Both the position numbers and the translations under genes were made by a program. A model generated the notes under the pieces. The model was not told the DNA's origin. It did not search any database and saw nothing but the letters and a program-made list of their open reading frames with translations. From Hyperoplus lanceolatus (taxonomy: Eukaryota; Chordata; Actinopteri; Uranoscopiformes; Ammodytidae), in contig CM049397.1 of the NCBI GenBank assembly GCA_026929865.2, positions 310,001-374,000 on the forward strand: 64,000 bases of DNA, given 5' to 3'. Shown here one piece after another: positions 11,525 through 23,425 of the stretch; within the stretch, counting starts at the first letter, position 1, and every line of letters begins with the position of its first letter.

Positions 11525-12582
11525 CTTATTATGTATTCTCATTGTATATCTGTATTCTCGACGTCATTGTAAAAGAGGGTCACCCCTCAATTGATCTTTC
11601 GAGATTAAATAAAGGAAAATGAATGAAATGAATGAAAAAGATATCCAAGGAATTGAGAATGCCAATCAGCAGTGTTCAAACGCTGAGTGGAAAATGGTCA
11701 GGTAAACCAGCAAAGATTTCAGCCACATCTGCCAGGAAAATTGTTCGAGATGCAAAGAAAAATCCACAAATAACTTCAGCTGAAATACAGGACTCTCTGA
11801 AAAATTGTGGCGTGGCTGTTTCAAGATGCACAATAAGGAGGCACTTAAAAATGGGCTGCATGGTCGAGTCACCAGAAGAAAGCCATTTCTGCACAAATGT
11901 CACAAAGTATTCCGCTTACATTATGCCAAACAGCACAGAGACAAGCCTCAAAACTTCTGGAACAAAGTCATTTGGAGTGATGAGACCAAAATTGGCCACA
12001 ACCATAAACGTTACATTTGGAGAAGAGTCAAGAAGGCCTTTGATGAGAGGAACACCATTCCTACTGTGAAACACAGAGGTGGGTCACTGATGTTTTGGGG
12101 ATGTGTGAGCTACAAAGGCAAAGGAAATTTGGCCAAAATGTATGGCAAGATGAATGCAGCATGTTATCAGAAAATACTGGAGGAAAATTTGCACTCATCA
12201 GCCCGGAAGCTGCGCATGGGACGTTTTTGGACATTCCAACAGGACAATGACCCAAAACACAAGGCCAAGTCGACCTGTCATTGGCTACAGCAGAACAAAG
12301 TGAAGGTTCTGGAGTGGCCATCTCAATCTCCTGACCTCAATATCATTGAGCCACTCTGGGGAGATCTCAAACGTGCAGTTCATTCAAGACAGCCCACAAA
12401 CTTACAAGAACTGGAAGCATTTTGCCAAGAAGAATGGACAGCTTTGCCATCTGAGAAAATAAAGAACCTCATCCACAACTACCACAAAAGACTTCAAGCT
12501 GTCATTGATGTTAAAGGGGGCAATACACGTTATTAACAACTGGGGTATGTAAACTTTTGATCAGGGTCATTTGGGTACTTTC

Positions 12583-12753
12583 TAGGGCTGCACGATATTG
12601 CCCAAAATGATCATCACGATTATTTTGGTCAATATTGATATCACGATATTTTACCACGATTATTCAGTAATTGTAGTGAGTAAAATATTTTTATTGGATT
12701 GTCACGTAAACATAACAGCGCTTTCATATCCATGTGATCGGCTATATTATATT

Positions 12754-12785
<32 letters not shown>

Positions 12786-15078
12786 ATTACTGATAATGTA
12801 CATATATTTGCATAAATATAATAAATATTTACCTGAAGTCAATGCATTTCCACAAAGAAAATATAAATCAAAATATTGCACCAAAACTTTACTCAAAATC
12901 AAATCAACAGAGCACTGCTTTAACTTTTCCTTGTGCTACATTTCTGTTGAATAACACATCTTTGTTTCCTCACCTGACCTCATTGCATCTCCTAAAAGCA
13001 AAATATAAAATATTTTACTCCATTCATTGTACCTGCATGATGGATGTGTATAAAACTTGATTTTGAACTAAATACAATTGTGCCCACAATGTATAACTAA
13101 AATAAGTATATAATGAGCTGCGCCCTGTCAAAATAAATCACAACCTATATGGCTCTACTATGTCAGAATTTAATTTGAAAGGACGGAGACGGGAAGTGGC
13201 AGGTAACACTCAGCAACACGTTAGTCAAATGTTGCTGCCTCTCATGCCTTTACTCCCAACGCGAGGTTTCATCTTCGCTTCAGGTCGTGTGTACGCTGAG
13301 GCACTGACTGTATGGAGTTATTAGCAACCCTGGGAGCTTGTCTAATAACTGGAATAGTCATTGCAAACCCACTAGGTTCTTATGTAATGAAAACGTAGTT
13401 CAATACGCCAGTAAATAGGAACGACCAAGGATACGAACTAGCAACGGTGGAATAGTCTACTCGCCCAGCTAGACTGCTTCAGCTGACTGAAGGCTCCGGC
13501 TCAGCTGTTAGCCACAGAGCTACTGTTTTGCTAACACAACTCAAGACTCGCACACTGTACAAACAGTAAATGTAATCGGCCAACATGCTTAACCAGAGCT
13601 CCATCTAGCTAACAAAGCATAACAAAAATCCCAAAATCTATAACACAATTCACGGAGAAAATGACTGCCGAACATTTACATGGCGGGCTGCAGCCTGAAG
13701 CAAAACGTACTCACGTCGTCTTGCTGGAGTCCTGTCGGACATTAACCATGACTCCAGTGTTCCCTGCTCTCCTGATACATGCAAAGATGTGTTGAAAAAG
13801 TATTCCATTGTTTTCTGAACGAGTAGCCCTGTTTGTGGACGTCTATCCATCAAAACTATGACGTAGGTCCTTAGGTGACCCGTTCGCTATACATTATACT
13901 CTTGACAGCGGTCTGTCTGGCTGGATAACAGACCTGGCAAAGTGTCATGTAATAATGGGTTATAAATCCGGTCCCACACAAAAAAAGAGACTAACAAGGG
14001 GATGTATGTGATTTCACAAGCGCAGATGTCTGCTCTCGCTCGCGCGATAAGCAGCAGCTTGCTTCTTCGCGCGGCTCTTGGAGTGCTTTCTATCTATGCG
14101 GGCAGAAAATTGTTCACACTTTGGGGGCGGAGCCACTGGACTTACATTGACAGCTCTCGGGGAACCTGGGGTTGCCAGGTTGGAGCATGAACAGGCACAT
14201 GATCAGCGAGTGGTTTGGGGAGTGATTGATTTGCTTCGCAGCTGATAACACATTCAAAATATCGCACATTCATGTACACGTCATCGTGGGAAGTAGGGGT
14301 GGGAATCTCTTGGCACCTCACGATTCGATTCGATTCCGATTCAGAGGTCAACGATTCGATTCAAAATCGATTTTCAATGCATCTCGATGCAAAACATTTT
14401 TTATGTACATACCCATGTGTGAATTTCAAAAATATATTTATATGCACATCTGAGTTTGCTAATCACTTCCTACTTATGTGATGATCATTAAAGACAATCA
14501 ACAGATGAATTACCTTCTCTAATATTGTTTTAAGAGAAAAGCTTTTCTTGTCACAAATATGACTTTCTATGACCAGTGCAATAATCAATGCAGCTTGCAT
14601 TTCAACACAATATGGAAGTATGTAAAAACTAAACCGATTCAGTTTTATTTTATTTATAATCTCTTAAATCATGTTTCTATAGGATTTCTATTCTATTATC
14701 TATTTTTTTCTATGTCATTTCAACACATTGTACAAAAAGTATGGCTTGGAATTCAGCTCTCATACAAAAACATAAACAGAGATAAAGCCGGTGCAGGTCA
14801 TGGGTTTGCTGCTCTCAGCCCTTTTGAAGCCACTTTGGAAACAACTCGCACATATGTGGTGTGCATGCGCAATGGCGCAGGAAGTATTAGTATTTACAAA
14901 AAAAAAAATAAATAAAATTATATAAAAAAAAAAAAATCGATTATTAACTTTTCTGAATCGATTCAGAATCGTTCGAGAGAGAATCGATATTAATCGGAAA
15001 ATCGATTTTTTTTCCCCACCCCTAGTGGGAAGCCAATATCGTCATCGCGATGAAAATTCGATATATTGTGCAGCCCTA
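12583..15078. mobile_element. hAT-like element (2.5 kb with a nested hAT)
   Basis: Ends tagggctgcacgatattg and atatattgtgcagcccta are inverted. The flanks gtactttc (12575-12582) and gtactatc (15079-15086) match at 7 of 8 positions. It lies just 3' of the Tc1 transposase and contains another hAT at 14294-15024 and an AT microsatellite near 12757. No transposase frame is seen; 13140-14130 is GC-richer, unassigned sequence. Confidence 0.85.
14294..15024. mobile_element. Nested hAT-like element (731 bp)
   Basis: Ends taggggtgggaatctcttgg and ttttttccccaccccta are inverted. They are flanked by the exact 8-bp duplication gtgggaag (14286-14293 and 15025-15032). Subterminal cgattcgattc repeats are present on both sides. 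Confidence 0.9.
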
Positions 15079-15292
15079 GTACTATCTTTTGTCATTTTGA
15101 TTTAAAAAGGGTAAACAGTTGTTTGCCAATAAATAGCTTCACCCAACCATTAACCATGAGTGGCAGAAAGGCTTTTGTGTTATCATTCATATTCTCTGGT
15201 TTTATGGCCAAGAAATCATAAATTCTCCCAGGGTATGTGAACTTATGAGCACAACTGTAATGTCATCCACACTGAACAAAACACATCTTAAC

Positions 15293-16141
15293 TAGGGCTG
15301 TCAAATTTATCGCGTTAACGCAGAGTGATTAATTTCTGGAATTAACGCGTTAATTTTTTTTATCGCAATTAACGCATGTGCAGAATGATCCGCCCCGTGC
15401 ATCCCACCGGCTCTCTACTACAGTCACTCTAAGTTGTGGCTGACCCAGGATCAGTAGCTGCGCACAGCCAAACATAAAAGCACGCTAGCCCATGCCGTGT
15501 TTTAAACTGCTAACGGTCACGTTTGTGTCGGAGGCATAGATAGTTTATAAAATCAACTGCCGCGGGTGACAGTTGATGTCGGGAGCAACAGGAGGAGAAA
15601 CATTATCCGCTCTGTTCAGAGCCCGCGAGGACACAAACGTCTGCAGTTTTCAGAGGTGTGTGTGAGTAGACGTCAACATATCGTCGGCTTCCTGGTACAA
15701 ATGAACAGTCCCCTACGACGTGGTCGCGCGCGCGCACACACACACACACACACGCACACACACACACAATAATCAAGTTGTATTCAAGAATGCACAACCT
15801 ATAGATTCACAAAATAAATGCCATTATTTAGCCTATATTTGCCCAAAGACATAGTAAAGAGACAGACCAACTGAATTATGGTGTGGTAGGTATATATTTT
15901 AGTTTGATTTAAATTTATTTTCAGTATAAAAACCATCATTTGGATTTTTTATTAATAACAATACTAATTTTAAATGTAGGCTACATATCCACCTTCTGTC
16001 CTTTATCTTTCCGTTCATACAACAATATATAGAGAAAATTTTAATTTTTCGGGCATATTTCGAATGGTAAAATTAATCGTGATTAATCCACAGAATCCTG
16101 TGATTAATCTGATTAAAATTTTTTATCGTTTGACAGCCCTA
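15293..16141. mobile_element. hAT-like element (849 bp)
   Basis: Ends tagggctgtcaaatttatcg and tttgacagcccta are inverted. The exact duplication atcttaac occurs at 15285-15292 and 16142-16149. Subterminal aattaacgcgttaat palindromes are visible. It holds a CA microsatellite at about 15736-15769. Confidence 0.92.
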
Positions 16142-16152
16142 ATCTTAACACA

Positions 16153-16787
16153 TCAGGGTTTGACATAACCAAAGGCCCACTGGCCCGGGGGCCAGTAAAA
16201 TAATATGCAGGGCAAGTTGATTGGCCAGTCACTGTCCCGCCCAGGCCAGTAACGGCCAATCACAGTTCAGTATCTTTTTTGTAGACTATATCATGGTTCA
16301 CTGAAATGCGTGTTGAGAGTCGTAATGAAAGCAGTGTTTATCAATATAATAAACATAATATATAATATATTTTTTAATTAAAGGCCAGTGGACAAACGAT
16401 GCATGGGCGTTTTGACAGGCGGAGCAACAAGCGGGCGCACTCTCGCTCCGTTGGCAGAGCTGCCTACTGTCCGCCTGTGAGTCGACAAATCAATCGACTT
16501 ACTTTGCCCCCTTTTTTTCTTCCCACAGCAGAGGTTCAGGTGCATAAAATGAAGTGATAACTGCGCTTTTCCTTTAGCTGCCGCCGTAATATTACCGTAT
16601 TTGCATCAAAGCCCCAATGGTAATACAAGTGAGAGGCTTTATTTAAACGCTGTGAATGCGTCTCCGGTGATTGTGTCGGTTGTAGACAGAAACGAACGGA
16701 GGGACTCTGCTCACTGGACAGTTCCTTTAGACGCGCAGTTTGTCTGCCGACATGGCTCTGTGTTTTCATGATCTACAATCAAATCGC
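16153..16787. repeat. Right arm of the 0.6-kb inverted repeat
   Basis: Reverse complement of 8609-9213, beginning gggtttgacataaccaaagg and ending at tcatgatctacaatc. A further terminus of the same type, gttatgttgaaccc, occurs at 18220-18233. This arm may therefore be the left end of a separate hAT spanning 16153-18233 rather than a partner of the left arm. Confidence 0.75.
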
Positions 16788-17414
16788 GGAAGTCTTTTCC
16801 AGTGAAATCGCTAACGGAGAGAATATCCCCGGTTATTATTTTAGCCACAAACTCCGCAGTTCTTTTGTGCGGCGGCTCACTCGCTCACTCACTGGCGAGA
16901 TCTCACTGTGAAACGCTGCTTTGCTCGGACGAAGGCATTGTGTGTTTCTAAGATGATTTAACATCATAGCCTTAGACGAGCGTTTAACATTATGCTACAT
17001 ATTTTGCACTGCATTGTTTTTTTATCAATAGTTTGAAAAAATGGTCCCGCACCAGACTCTTAATGTGAAGCTGACACTTCATGTAGAAGTCACGCTCCTG
17101 CAGCGCGCTCATGACCAGACGTGAACTCGCATACACGGTGTAATCTCCCATTAAAAAAACGGCATAACCTTCTGATTTCCGGATTTCTATTTCCAACGTC
17201 AACTTGAGCGCAAGTGGAAAACCGGTCATTGGTTTGACACATTCACATCCCTAATGCATATGGAGAAAGTGATAAACACTACCACACCACAAAGACTGAT
17301 CAGACCTTCATCTCTTATTCTTTTTTATGTTTAAACATGATTTCTGCAGGTGAACTATTCATTAAACTGCCAAAATTCAAGAATAAAAACAATTATCAAA
17401 CTTCTGGACTTTAA

Positions 17415-17917
17415 AGCTCGCATATTATAGACTTTTCGGTACTATTATACACCATATTATATGGTCTTAGTGGTCCCTAATACGTTTTTCTTTAATTGTT
17501 TGCTGAAAAAAACTTTCAGATAATTTATTGTACGATGTTCAGCTAATCTCACAATGGCCTATTTTTTTAAAAAGAGCTGCAGCTCCCCTCGTAAATATAC
17601 AATCTTTGAGCTGCCCCTGTCCGGAAGCGAAGCCAGATACGCCTCGCCCTCTGTCTGTCGGGGCCGTGGACCAATAAGAAATAGGGGTGTGAGCTGCACA
17701 GTGGAAGCTTCTGGCTTATCAGTTTGTGAGGTCAGAAACGAGGAGAATTCTGACTGGAATATATTGGGGGGGAGGGGTGGGGGTTTCAGAAAGGGGGAGA
17801 GTGAGAAAAGGAGAGATTGTTATTTTTTTAAATATTTTGGCAGTCTCTAGGCACACCGTGGACCCATGGATATGTTAGAACACATTTAAAAAGTGCATTT
17901 AGCATAATATGTGACCT
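17415..17917. mobile_element. TTAA-flanked MITE (503 bp)
   Basis: TTAA flanks at 17411-17414 and 17918-17921 border ends agctcgcatattatag and ttagcataatatgtgacct, which are imperfect inverted repeats. The agcataatatg signature recurs in the element at 34397-34982 and at single ends near 39305 and 41970. TTAA targets are typical of piggyBac and Kolobok elements; which applies is not decidable here. Confidence 0.7.
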
Positions 17918-18038
17918 TTAAAATACTGGCCGACTCCTTCCACATACTTTCAGTTGTAGGCTTCAAATTCAAAATGTTTGCCTGGTTTTATATTATGTGT
18001 ATGAGCAATATCAATATTTCATATCATTAACTAAAAGA

Positions 18039-18094
18039 AAAATAACCAAATCTAAAGGGAATATCTATACATTCCCTTTAGATTTGGTTATTTT
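18039..18094. repeat. Perfect hairpin, 24-bp arms, 8-nt loop
   Basis: aaaataaccaaatctaaagg and its continuation gaat (18039-18062) are exactly reverse-complemented at 18071-18094, around the loop atctatac. Confidence 0.95.
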
Positions 18095-19377
18095 CCTAAT
18101 AGTATTACAATTATTCAAACTAAATTATGAAGAAGAAAAAGTGTGTGCAGGGCCAGTGAAAATGTACATGGGGCCAGTAAAACTCGGATCCACTGGCCCG
18201 GCGGGCCAGTAGGAAAAAAAAGTTATGTTGAACCCAGCACATTATAAGAAATAACAACACTAACCAATAAACTGTGGGGCCTTTTCTACATGTAGCCTAT
18301 GTGTACGTGTATGTGCTTAATATGAGTTAAATGTTAAAAATCACTGGTAAATAGTGCAATTGGAAAGTGCAATCTCCGTACAATTTGCAAATTTCAATTG
18401 CACTTGTTTTAATAAATAAATATAGATTTTAAAAGCGTACATGATGTGGGTAAATATATTATAACTTTTTGGTTAAAGGACTCAAAATCACTCGAAGCTC
18501 AAACTGCAGGACTTGGGACTTGACTTGAGACTTGTCAGCATTGACTTGGGACTTGCCTGTCTTGACTCGAGACTTGAGGGCAAAGACTTGAGGCTTACTT
18601 GTGACTTGCTAAACAATGACTTAGTCCCACCTCTGCTGCTATGTATTGAGTAGCCTATGTTTATGAAGTGAAACAACATCATTTTCTCTACAACAGCAAC
18701 TCTTGAGGTGCATGTATTTCCACAAGCCTAACCTGTGTAGACACTGTATAAGTTTAAGTTGTTAAAATATGCGTATTGCATTAACAGACTAAAATCTGTT
18801 TTGAATTCACGCTATGCTAGATTTTAAGTCGAATATCTATCTATGATGAGAGCATTTGACACTAACTAGCAAAGTAGAGCTTAATGTGTTGCTTGATTAT
18901 TAAGCGATAAATAGCTAATAAGTAACGCAGAATAGCATCTGCTATCCATGACGCCGGAATACCTCTACTAAAGCAGCCCCAAAACAACAAGCAACAAAAG
19001 CAACAAGGGGAAGTAGTACCTAAAGGAATGTCTATACAAAGATATGACACTCAGTAATTACTATTTTAATCTATCACACCAATACATTGCTATTGTTACC
19101 GGCCCGTTCAGAATGTGACCGTCTTGACAACAAAGAGCGAGCTGCATTACACGACATTTCATCCGTTTGTTTCTACGAAAACCTTTCATCTATCACAAGC
19201 TAGGATTTTCACAGAACAGACAGCTAAGCTAAAAGCTAAACTGTCAACTTTCTATTCCAGGTAGTAGTCCAAGCCCTAATTGTTCAAAAGCAGGTTAAAC
19301 TATTAATTGGCTTCGGCTCAAGTCTATATGACGGTCACAAAAGTATACGTGGTACCTTTACATTCAACGATACTTAC

Positions 19378-19463
19378 ATATTGGGGTTTCTCTTGAAAGC
19401 ATTAGTGATGTCTTTAACAACTCTCTGGACCAACACTTCCAACTCTTCTTCCGAGTCCGCCAT
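19378..19463 (-). CDS. ptar1: ptar1 coding exon 1 (start codon exon)
   Basis: On the minus strand the start codon at 19463-19461 opens MADSEEELEVLVQRVVKDIT followed by NAFKRNPN, matching the conserved PTAR1 N-terminus (a VLVQRVVKDITNAF-type helix). The exon ends with AT before a consensus gtaagt donor. Joined to the T at the start of exon 2 this gives Ile, producing the family sequence NPNIDEIG. It contributes residues 1-28 plus two bases. The context aagATGG is a good initiation context. No upstream in-frame start is needed by family comparison. Transcription runs leftward, away from zfr. The 5' UTR lies between here and the transposon at 19592. Confidence 0.93.
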
Positions 19464-19478
19464 CTTTATGGCACCCGA

Positions 19479-19486
19479 TGACGTCA
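19479..19486. promoter_or_regulatory. CRE/ATF palindrome upstream of ptar1
   Basis: TGACGTCA, the full cAMP-response-element palindrome, lies 16-23 bp upstream of the ptar1 start codon, in the likely core promoter or 5' UTR. Occupancy is inferred only from the motif. Confidence 0.55.
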
Positions 19487-19809
19487 CATTGACCAAGATT
19501 TTTATTTTTTCAAGAATACTACGGAAACCCGGAGAGGCCATTTATTTAAAAAAAATACGTAGGCAGCTGCAATATTCTAATATGAAATTAAAGCCACTAC
19601 GAGTAACATTTAAATATCTTTTAAATAGCCTCATGTTTCCTCTGACAATCATAAATTACCTTTAACAGCAAACGAGACCATCAGTGTAAAGAAAGACGTT
19701 TTATATAGGCTAGTTTTTATTACTGTATTTGGTCTGGTCGCACACCCAGTCAGGGCCGGCGGCAGCCAGGGGCCAGGGTGGGCCGTGCCCACCCAAATGT
19801 GAGCTGTGC

Positions 19810-19812
<3 letters not shown>

Positions 19813-19879
<67 letters not shown>

Positions 19880-19881
19880 TT
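19813..19881. repeat. (AT)n plus poly-T
   Basis: About 49 bp of AT dinucleotides followed by a run of about 20 T. Confidence 0.96.
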
Positions 19882-19953
19882 CTTTTTTAGGTGGAAGTCC
19901 AGACCCAGTATCTGTACAAGAAAATGTTAAATCAAATTCAGACAATTAATTAA

Positions 19954-20811
19954 AGCCACTACGAGTAAGATGGCACGTTGGCGTCCCCCAGCGAGTGTGA
20001 ACTGAGAAGGGAGCAATATAGTGCATGTCCGTGTGTTGAAAGTGTGAGGACTCTTTTCGGCTCCGTGAGAGTGGTTTTGACACTGCATCAACTAATGCCA
20101 GTCTGGCAGACACACCTGATTGCAATGAGTTGATCCAGCAGTGTCACCTAACTACTCTCTCTCACGGAGCTGAAAGATTACGTGTCCGACTCCTCACAGA
20201 AAGCGAATGAAAGAGAGACGGCAGTTAGTATGGATCACGATGAGGTAATGTGTTTATGTTGTTGTAAATAATGACTATTTCAGATAATGGTTATCTGATG
20301 ATGGTGAAGCAAAGCAAACTTTGTGTTAGTACCAACCGCTCATTCATTTAGGAGTAAACACTGCAGTCTAGTTTCGCTCTCGTGAAATTGTATACACGTT
20401 GCTTGGCAACGCCCTGGTCCCGCCCGTAGCCTATATCACTCTCCCTTTTAGCTTTTCTTCATTGCATTTTTTCTTTGATGGTTCAGCCCCGTTATCAGTC
20501 ATTATGACGACAAATAACTGTCTCAAACAAGGCTCCCGCTCCCCTTCCCTCACCTGGAGGGATAGGCTTCTCAATTCACGTTGTTGCGCCACACTGAAAT
20601 CTGCGACCAATATGGATATGTGACCATAGAGCCTGCACGAGCGAACCGAAAATCGGACTGGATGTGCGACCAGACCAAAAGTAGTAATAAAAAATATTTA
20701 AAAACATCTTTCTTTGCACTGATGGTCTCGTTTGCTGTTGAAGGTAATTTATGATTATCAGAGGAAACATGAGGCTGTTTAAAAGATATTTAAATGTTAC
20801 TTGTAGCCGCT
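19954..20811. mobile_element. TTAA-targeting element (858 bp)
   Basis: Flanked by TTAA at 19950-19953 and 20812-20815. Ends agccactacgagtaa and ttacttgtagccgct are inverted. The body matches the reverse complement of the copies at 21178-22102 and 22103-22966, including the tgatggttcagccccgttat block. No intact transposase frame is seen. Confidence 0.88.
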
Positions 20812-21103
20812 TTAATACTAAAGAATATACCATTACCATGCATTGCTTCTAATTGTATTATTGGGTGGGCAGGACAGCCTGCCTCCAAGTTACCCACCCG
20901 CTTATAGTGGTCACTGGTCAGCAGCGCCGGCCCAAGGCATAAGCGAAATGAGCGGTTGCTTAGGGTCCCGACTGCCAGGGGGCCCCCCCGAAATTTACTT
21001 TTTATTTATTTAGTTTGTGTGTTTGATATCAACATCATATTATGTGAATGTAAATTATCATACAATAAAAGAAATACAATGTTTTGGTAGATTAATATCT
21101 TAA

Positions 21104-22966
21104 AGCGGCTACGAGTAACATTTAAATATCTTTTAAACAGCCTCATGTTTCCTCTCATAATCATAAATTACCTTTAAAGCGGCTACGAGTAACATTTAAA
21201 TATCTTTTAAACAGCCTCATGTTTCCTCTCATAATCATAAATTACCTTTAACAGCAAAAGAGACCATCAGTGCAAAGAAAGACGTTGTTATATAGTTTTT
21301 ATTACTGCATTTGATCTGGTCGTACACCCAGTCCGATTTTCGGTTCACGCGTGCATGCTCTATGGTCACATATCCGTATTGGTCGCAGATTTCAGTGTGG
21401 CGCAGGAACGTGAATTGAGAAGCCTATCCCTCCAGGTGAGGGAAGGGGAGCGGGAGCCTTGTTTGAGACAGTTATTTGTCGTCATAATGACTGATAACGG
21501 GGCTGAACCATTAAAGAAAGAAAAGAAAATGCAATGAAGAAAAGCTAAAAGGGAGAGTGATAGTCGGGCGGGAGGGCGTTGCCAAGCAACGTATACACAA
21601 TTTCACGCAGCGAAACTAGACTGCAGTGTTTACTCCTAAATGAATGAGCGGTAGCCTACTAAATCAAAGTTTATTTTGCCTCACCAGCATCATCAGATGA
21701 CCATTATTCATCTTAAATAGTCATTATTTACAACATAAACACATTACCTCATCGTGATCCATACTAACTAACTGCCATCTCTCGTTCATTCGCTTTGTGT
21801 GAGGACACAGGGACTCGTTCAGCTCCGTGAGAGGTGACAATGCATCAACTCATTGCAATCAGGTGTGTTTAGCACTTACTGGCATTAGTTGATGCTGTGT
21901 CACCCATAGACTCACGGAGCCGAAAAGAGTCCGGTGCCCTCACACTTTCAACACACGGACATGCACCATATTGCTTCCTGATTATTTAAATCTTGCACTC
22001 CCTGCACGAGCTACAAAACAGCTTCACGACAGCTGGCATCGTAATAATACTACCGCTTTTGTTCAAAGGTGTCGCCAACGTGCCGACTTACTCGTAGTAG
22101 CTTTAACAGCAAACGAGACCATCAGTGCAAAGAAAGACGTTTTTAAATAGTTTTTATACTGCTTTTGGTCTGGTCGCACACCCAGTCCGATTTTCAGTTC
22201 GCTCGTGCAAGCTCTATGGTCACATATCCGTATTGGTCGCAGATTTCAGTGTGGCACAGCAACGTGAATTGAGAAGCCTATCCCTCCAGGTGAGGGAAGG
22301 GGAGCGGGAGCCTTGTTTGATACAGTTATTTGTCGTCATAATGACTGATAACGGGGCTGAACCATCAAAGAAAAAAAAGAAAATGCAATGAAGAAAAGCT
22401 AAAAGGGAGAGTGACATGGGCTACGGGGGGACGAGGGCGTTGCCAAGCAACGTGTATACAATTTCACGAGAGCGAAACTAGACTGCAGTGTTTACTCCTA
22501 AATGAATGAGCGGTTGGTACTAACACAAAGTTTGCTTTGCTTCACCATCATCAGATAACCATTATCTGAAATAGTAATTATTTACAACAACATAAACACA
22601 TTACCTCATCGTGATCCAAACTAACTGCCGTCTATCGTTCATTCGCTTTCTGTGAGGAGTCGGACACGTAATCTTTCAGCTCCGTGAGAGAGAGTAGTTA
22701 GGTGACACTGCTGCATCAACTCATTGCAATCAGGTGCGTGTGGAAGTGACTGGCATTAGTTGATGCAGTGTCAAAACCACTCTCACGGAGCCGAAAAGAG
22801 TCCTCACACTTTCACCACACGGACATGCACTATATTGCTCCCTTCTCAGTTCACACTCACGCGCCTGGCACGAGCTAGAAAACAGCTTTGCGACAGCGGG
22901 CGTCGTAAAAATACTACCGCTTTTGTCCAAAGGGGACGCCAACGTGCCATGTTACTCGTAGTGGCT
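21104..22966. mobile_element. TTAA-targeting element interrupted by its own relative
   Basis: Flanked by TTAA at 21100-21103 and 22967-22970. The left end agcggctacgagtaacattt runs 70 bp to attacct. An internal TTAA then holds the insertion at 21178-22102, and the element resumes at 22103 with ttaacagcaaacgagaccat and ends in ttactcgtagtggct. Confidence 0.88.
21178..22102. mobile_element. TTAA element inserted into a sibling copy (925 bp)
   Basis: Ends agcggctacgagtaacattt and cgacttactcgtagtagct are inverted and flanked by TTAA at 21174-21177 and 22103-22106. The TTAA is an internal site of the surrounding sibling, whose undisturbed form (tttacctttaacagcaaacg) is seen at 19650-19672. Confidence 0.9.
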
Positions 22967-23159
22967 TTAATAATTGAATCAGTTCATCTGGGAGGTAATC
23001 CGAGGTTAACTGATCACGTCACGTTCAAGTCCATGGCATGCACAGTGTGTATTGAGTTTATTTAAAATTATTTGAAAATGGGGCTGCCCTCAGTTGCCCA
23101 TGCACTGTGTATAGTCCATAGCCTATTTCAGCCTCGTCTGTGGAACAAAAGATAACTGG

Positions 23160-23425
23160 ACAACAGAGTTCTTCTGCTTCGTTCCTCTCACTGCATTTAA
23201 ATTAATTCAATATAATACAGAAAAATATGTCCCGTAAAAGAAAAAGAGCTCCAAGCCCATCCCAGAGGACCCTGCATAATATTTAATTTCTAATTTAAAT
23301 TTCTATGGGAAATCCATGTGCCTTTCTTCAATAGCTTCTAATTCATCCGACCCAGTGTCTCCAAATTATTTGTTCACACAAAATTCCTCGGATTTAGCCT
23401 CTTAATTTTCCTCTCAAAGTGCACC
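23160..23425. repeat. hAT-derived block shared with 42350-42605
   Basis: Both copies share cttcgttcctctcactgcat, then gtaaaagaaaaagagc or a variant, cttcaatagcttctaattca and ttaattttcctctcaaagtg. The block may be the 5' coding end of an old hAT transposase. Confidence 0.65.

Noticed and set aside
19381..19665. Plus-strand 94-codon open frame
   Set aside because: It is the antisense of ptar1 exon 1 running into a transposon.
21100..21247. 74-bp exact tandem duplication
   Set aside because: Better explained as the left end of one TTAA element followed by the left end of a sibling inserted at an internal TTAA.
21355..22417. Recurring open frame starting MLYGHISVLVADFSVAQ, also seen near 23920 and antisense near 20399
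   Set aside because: It recurs only because it lies in copies of one TTAA element; frames end at random, lengths differ and no domain is recognisable.
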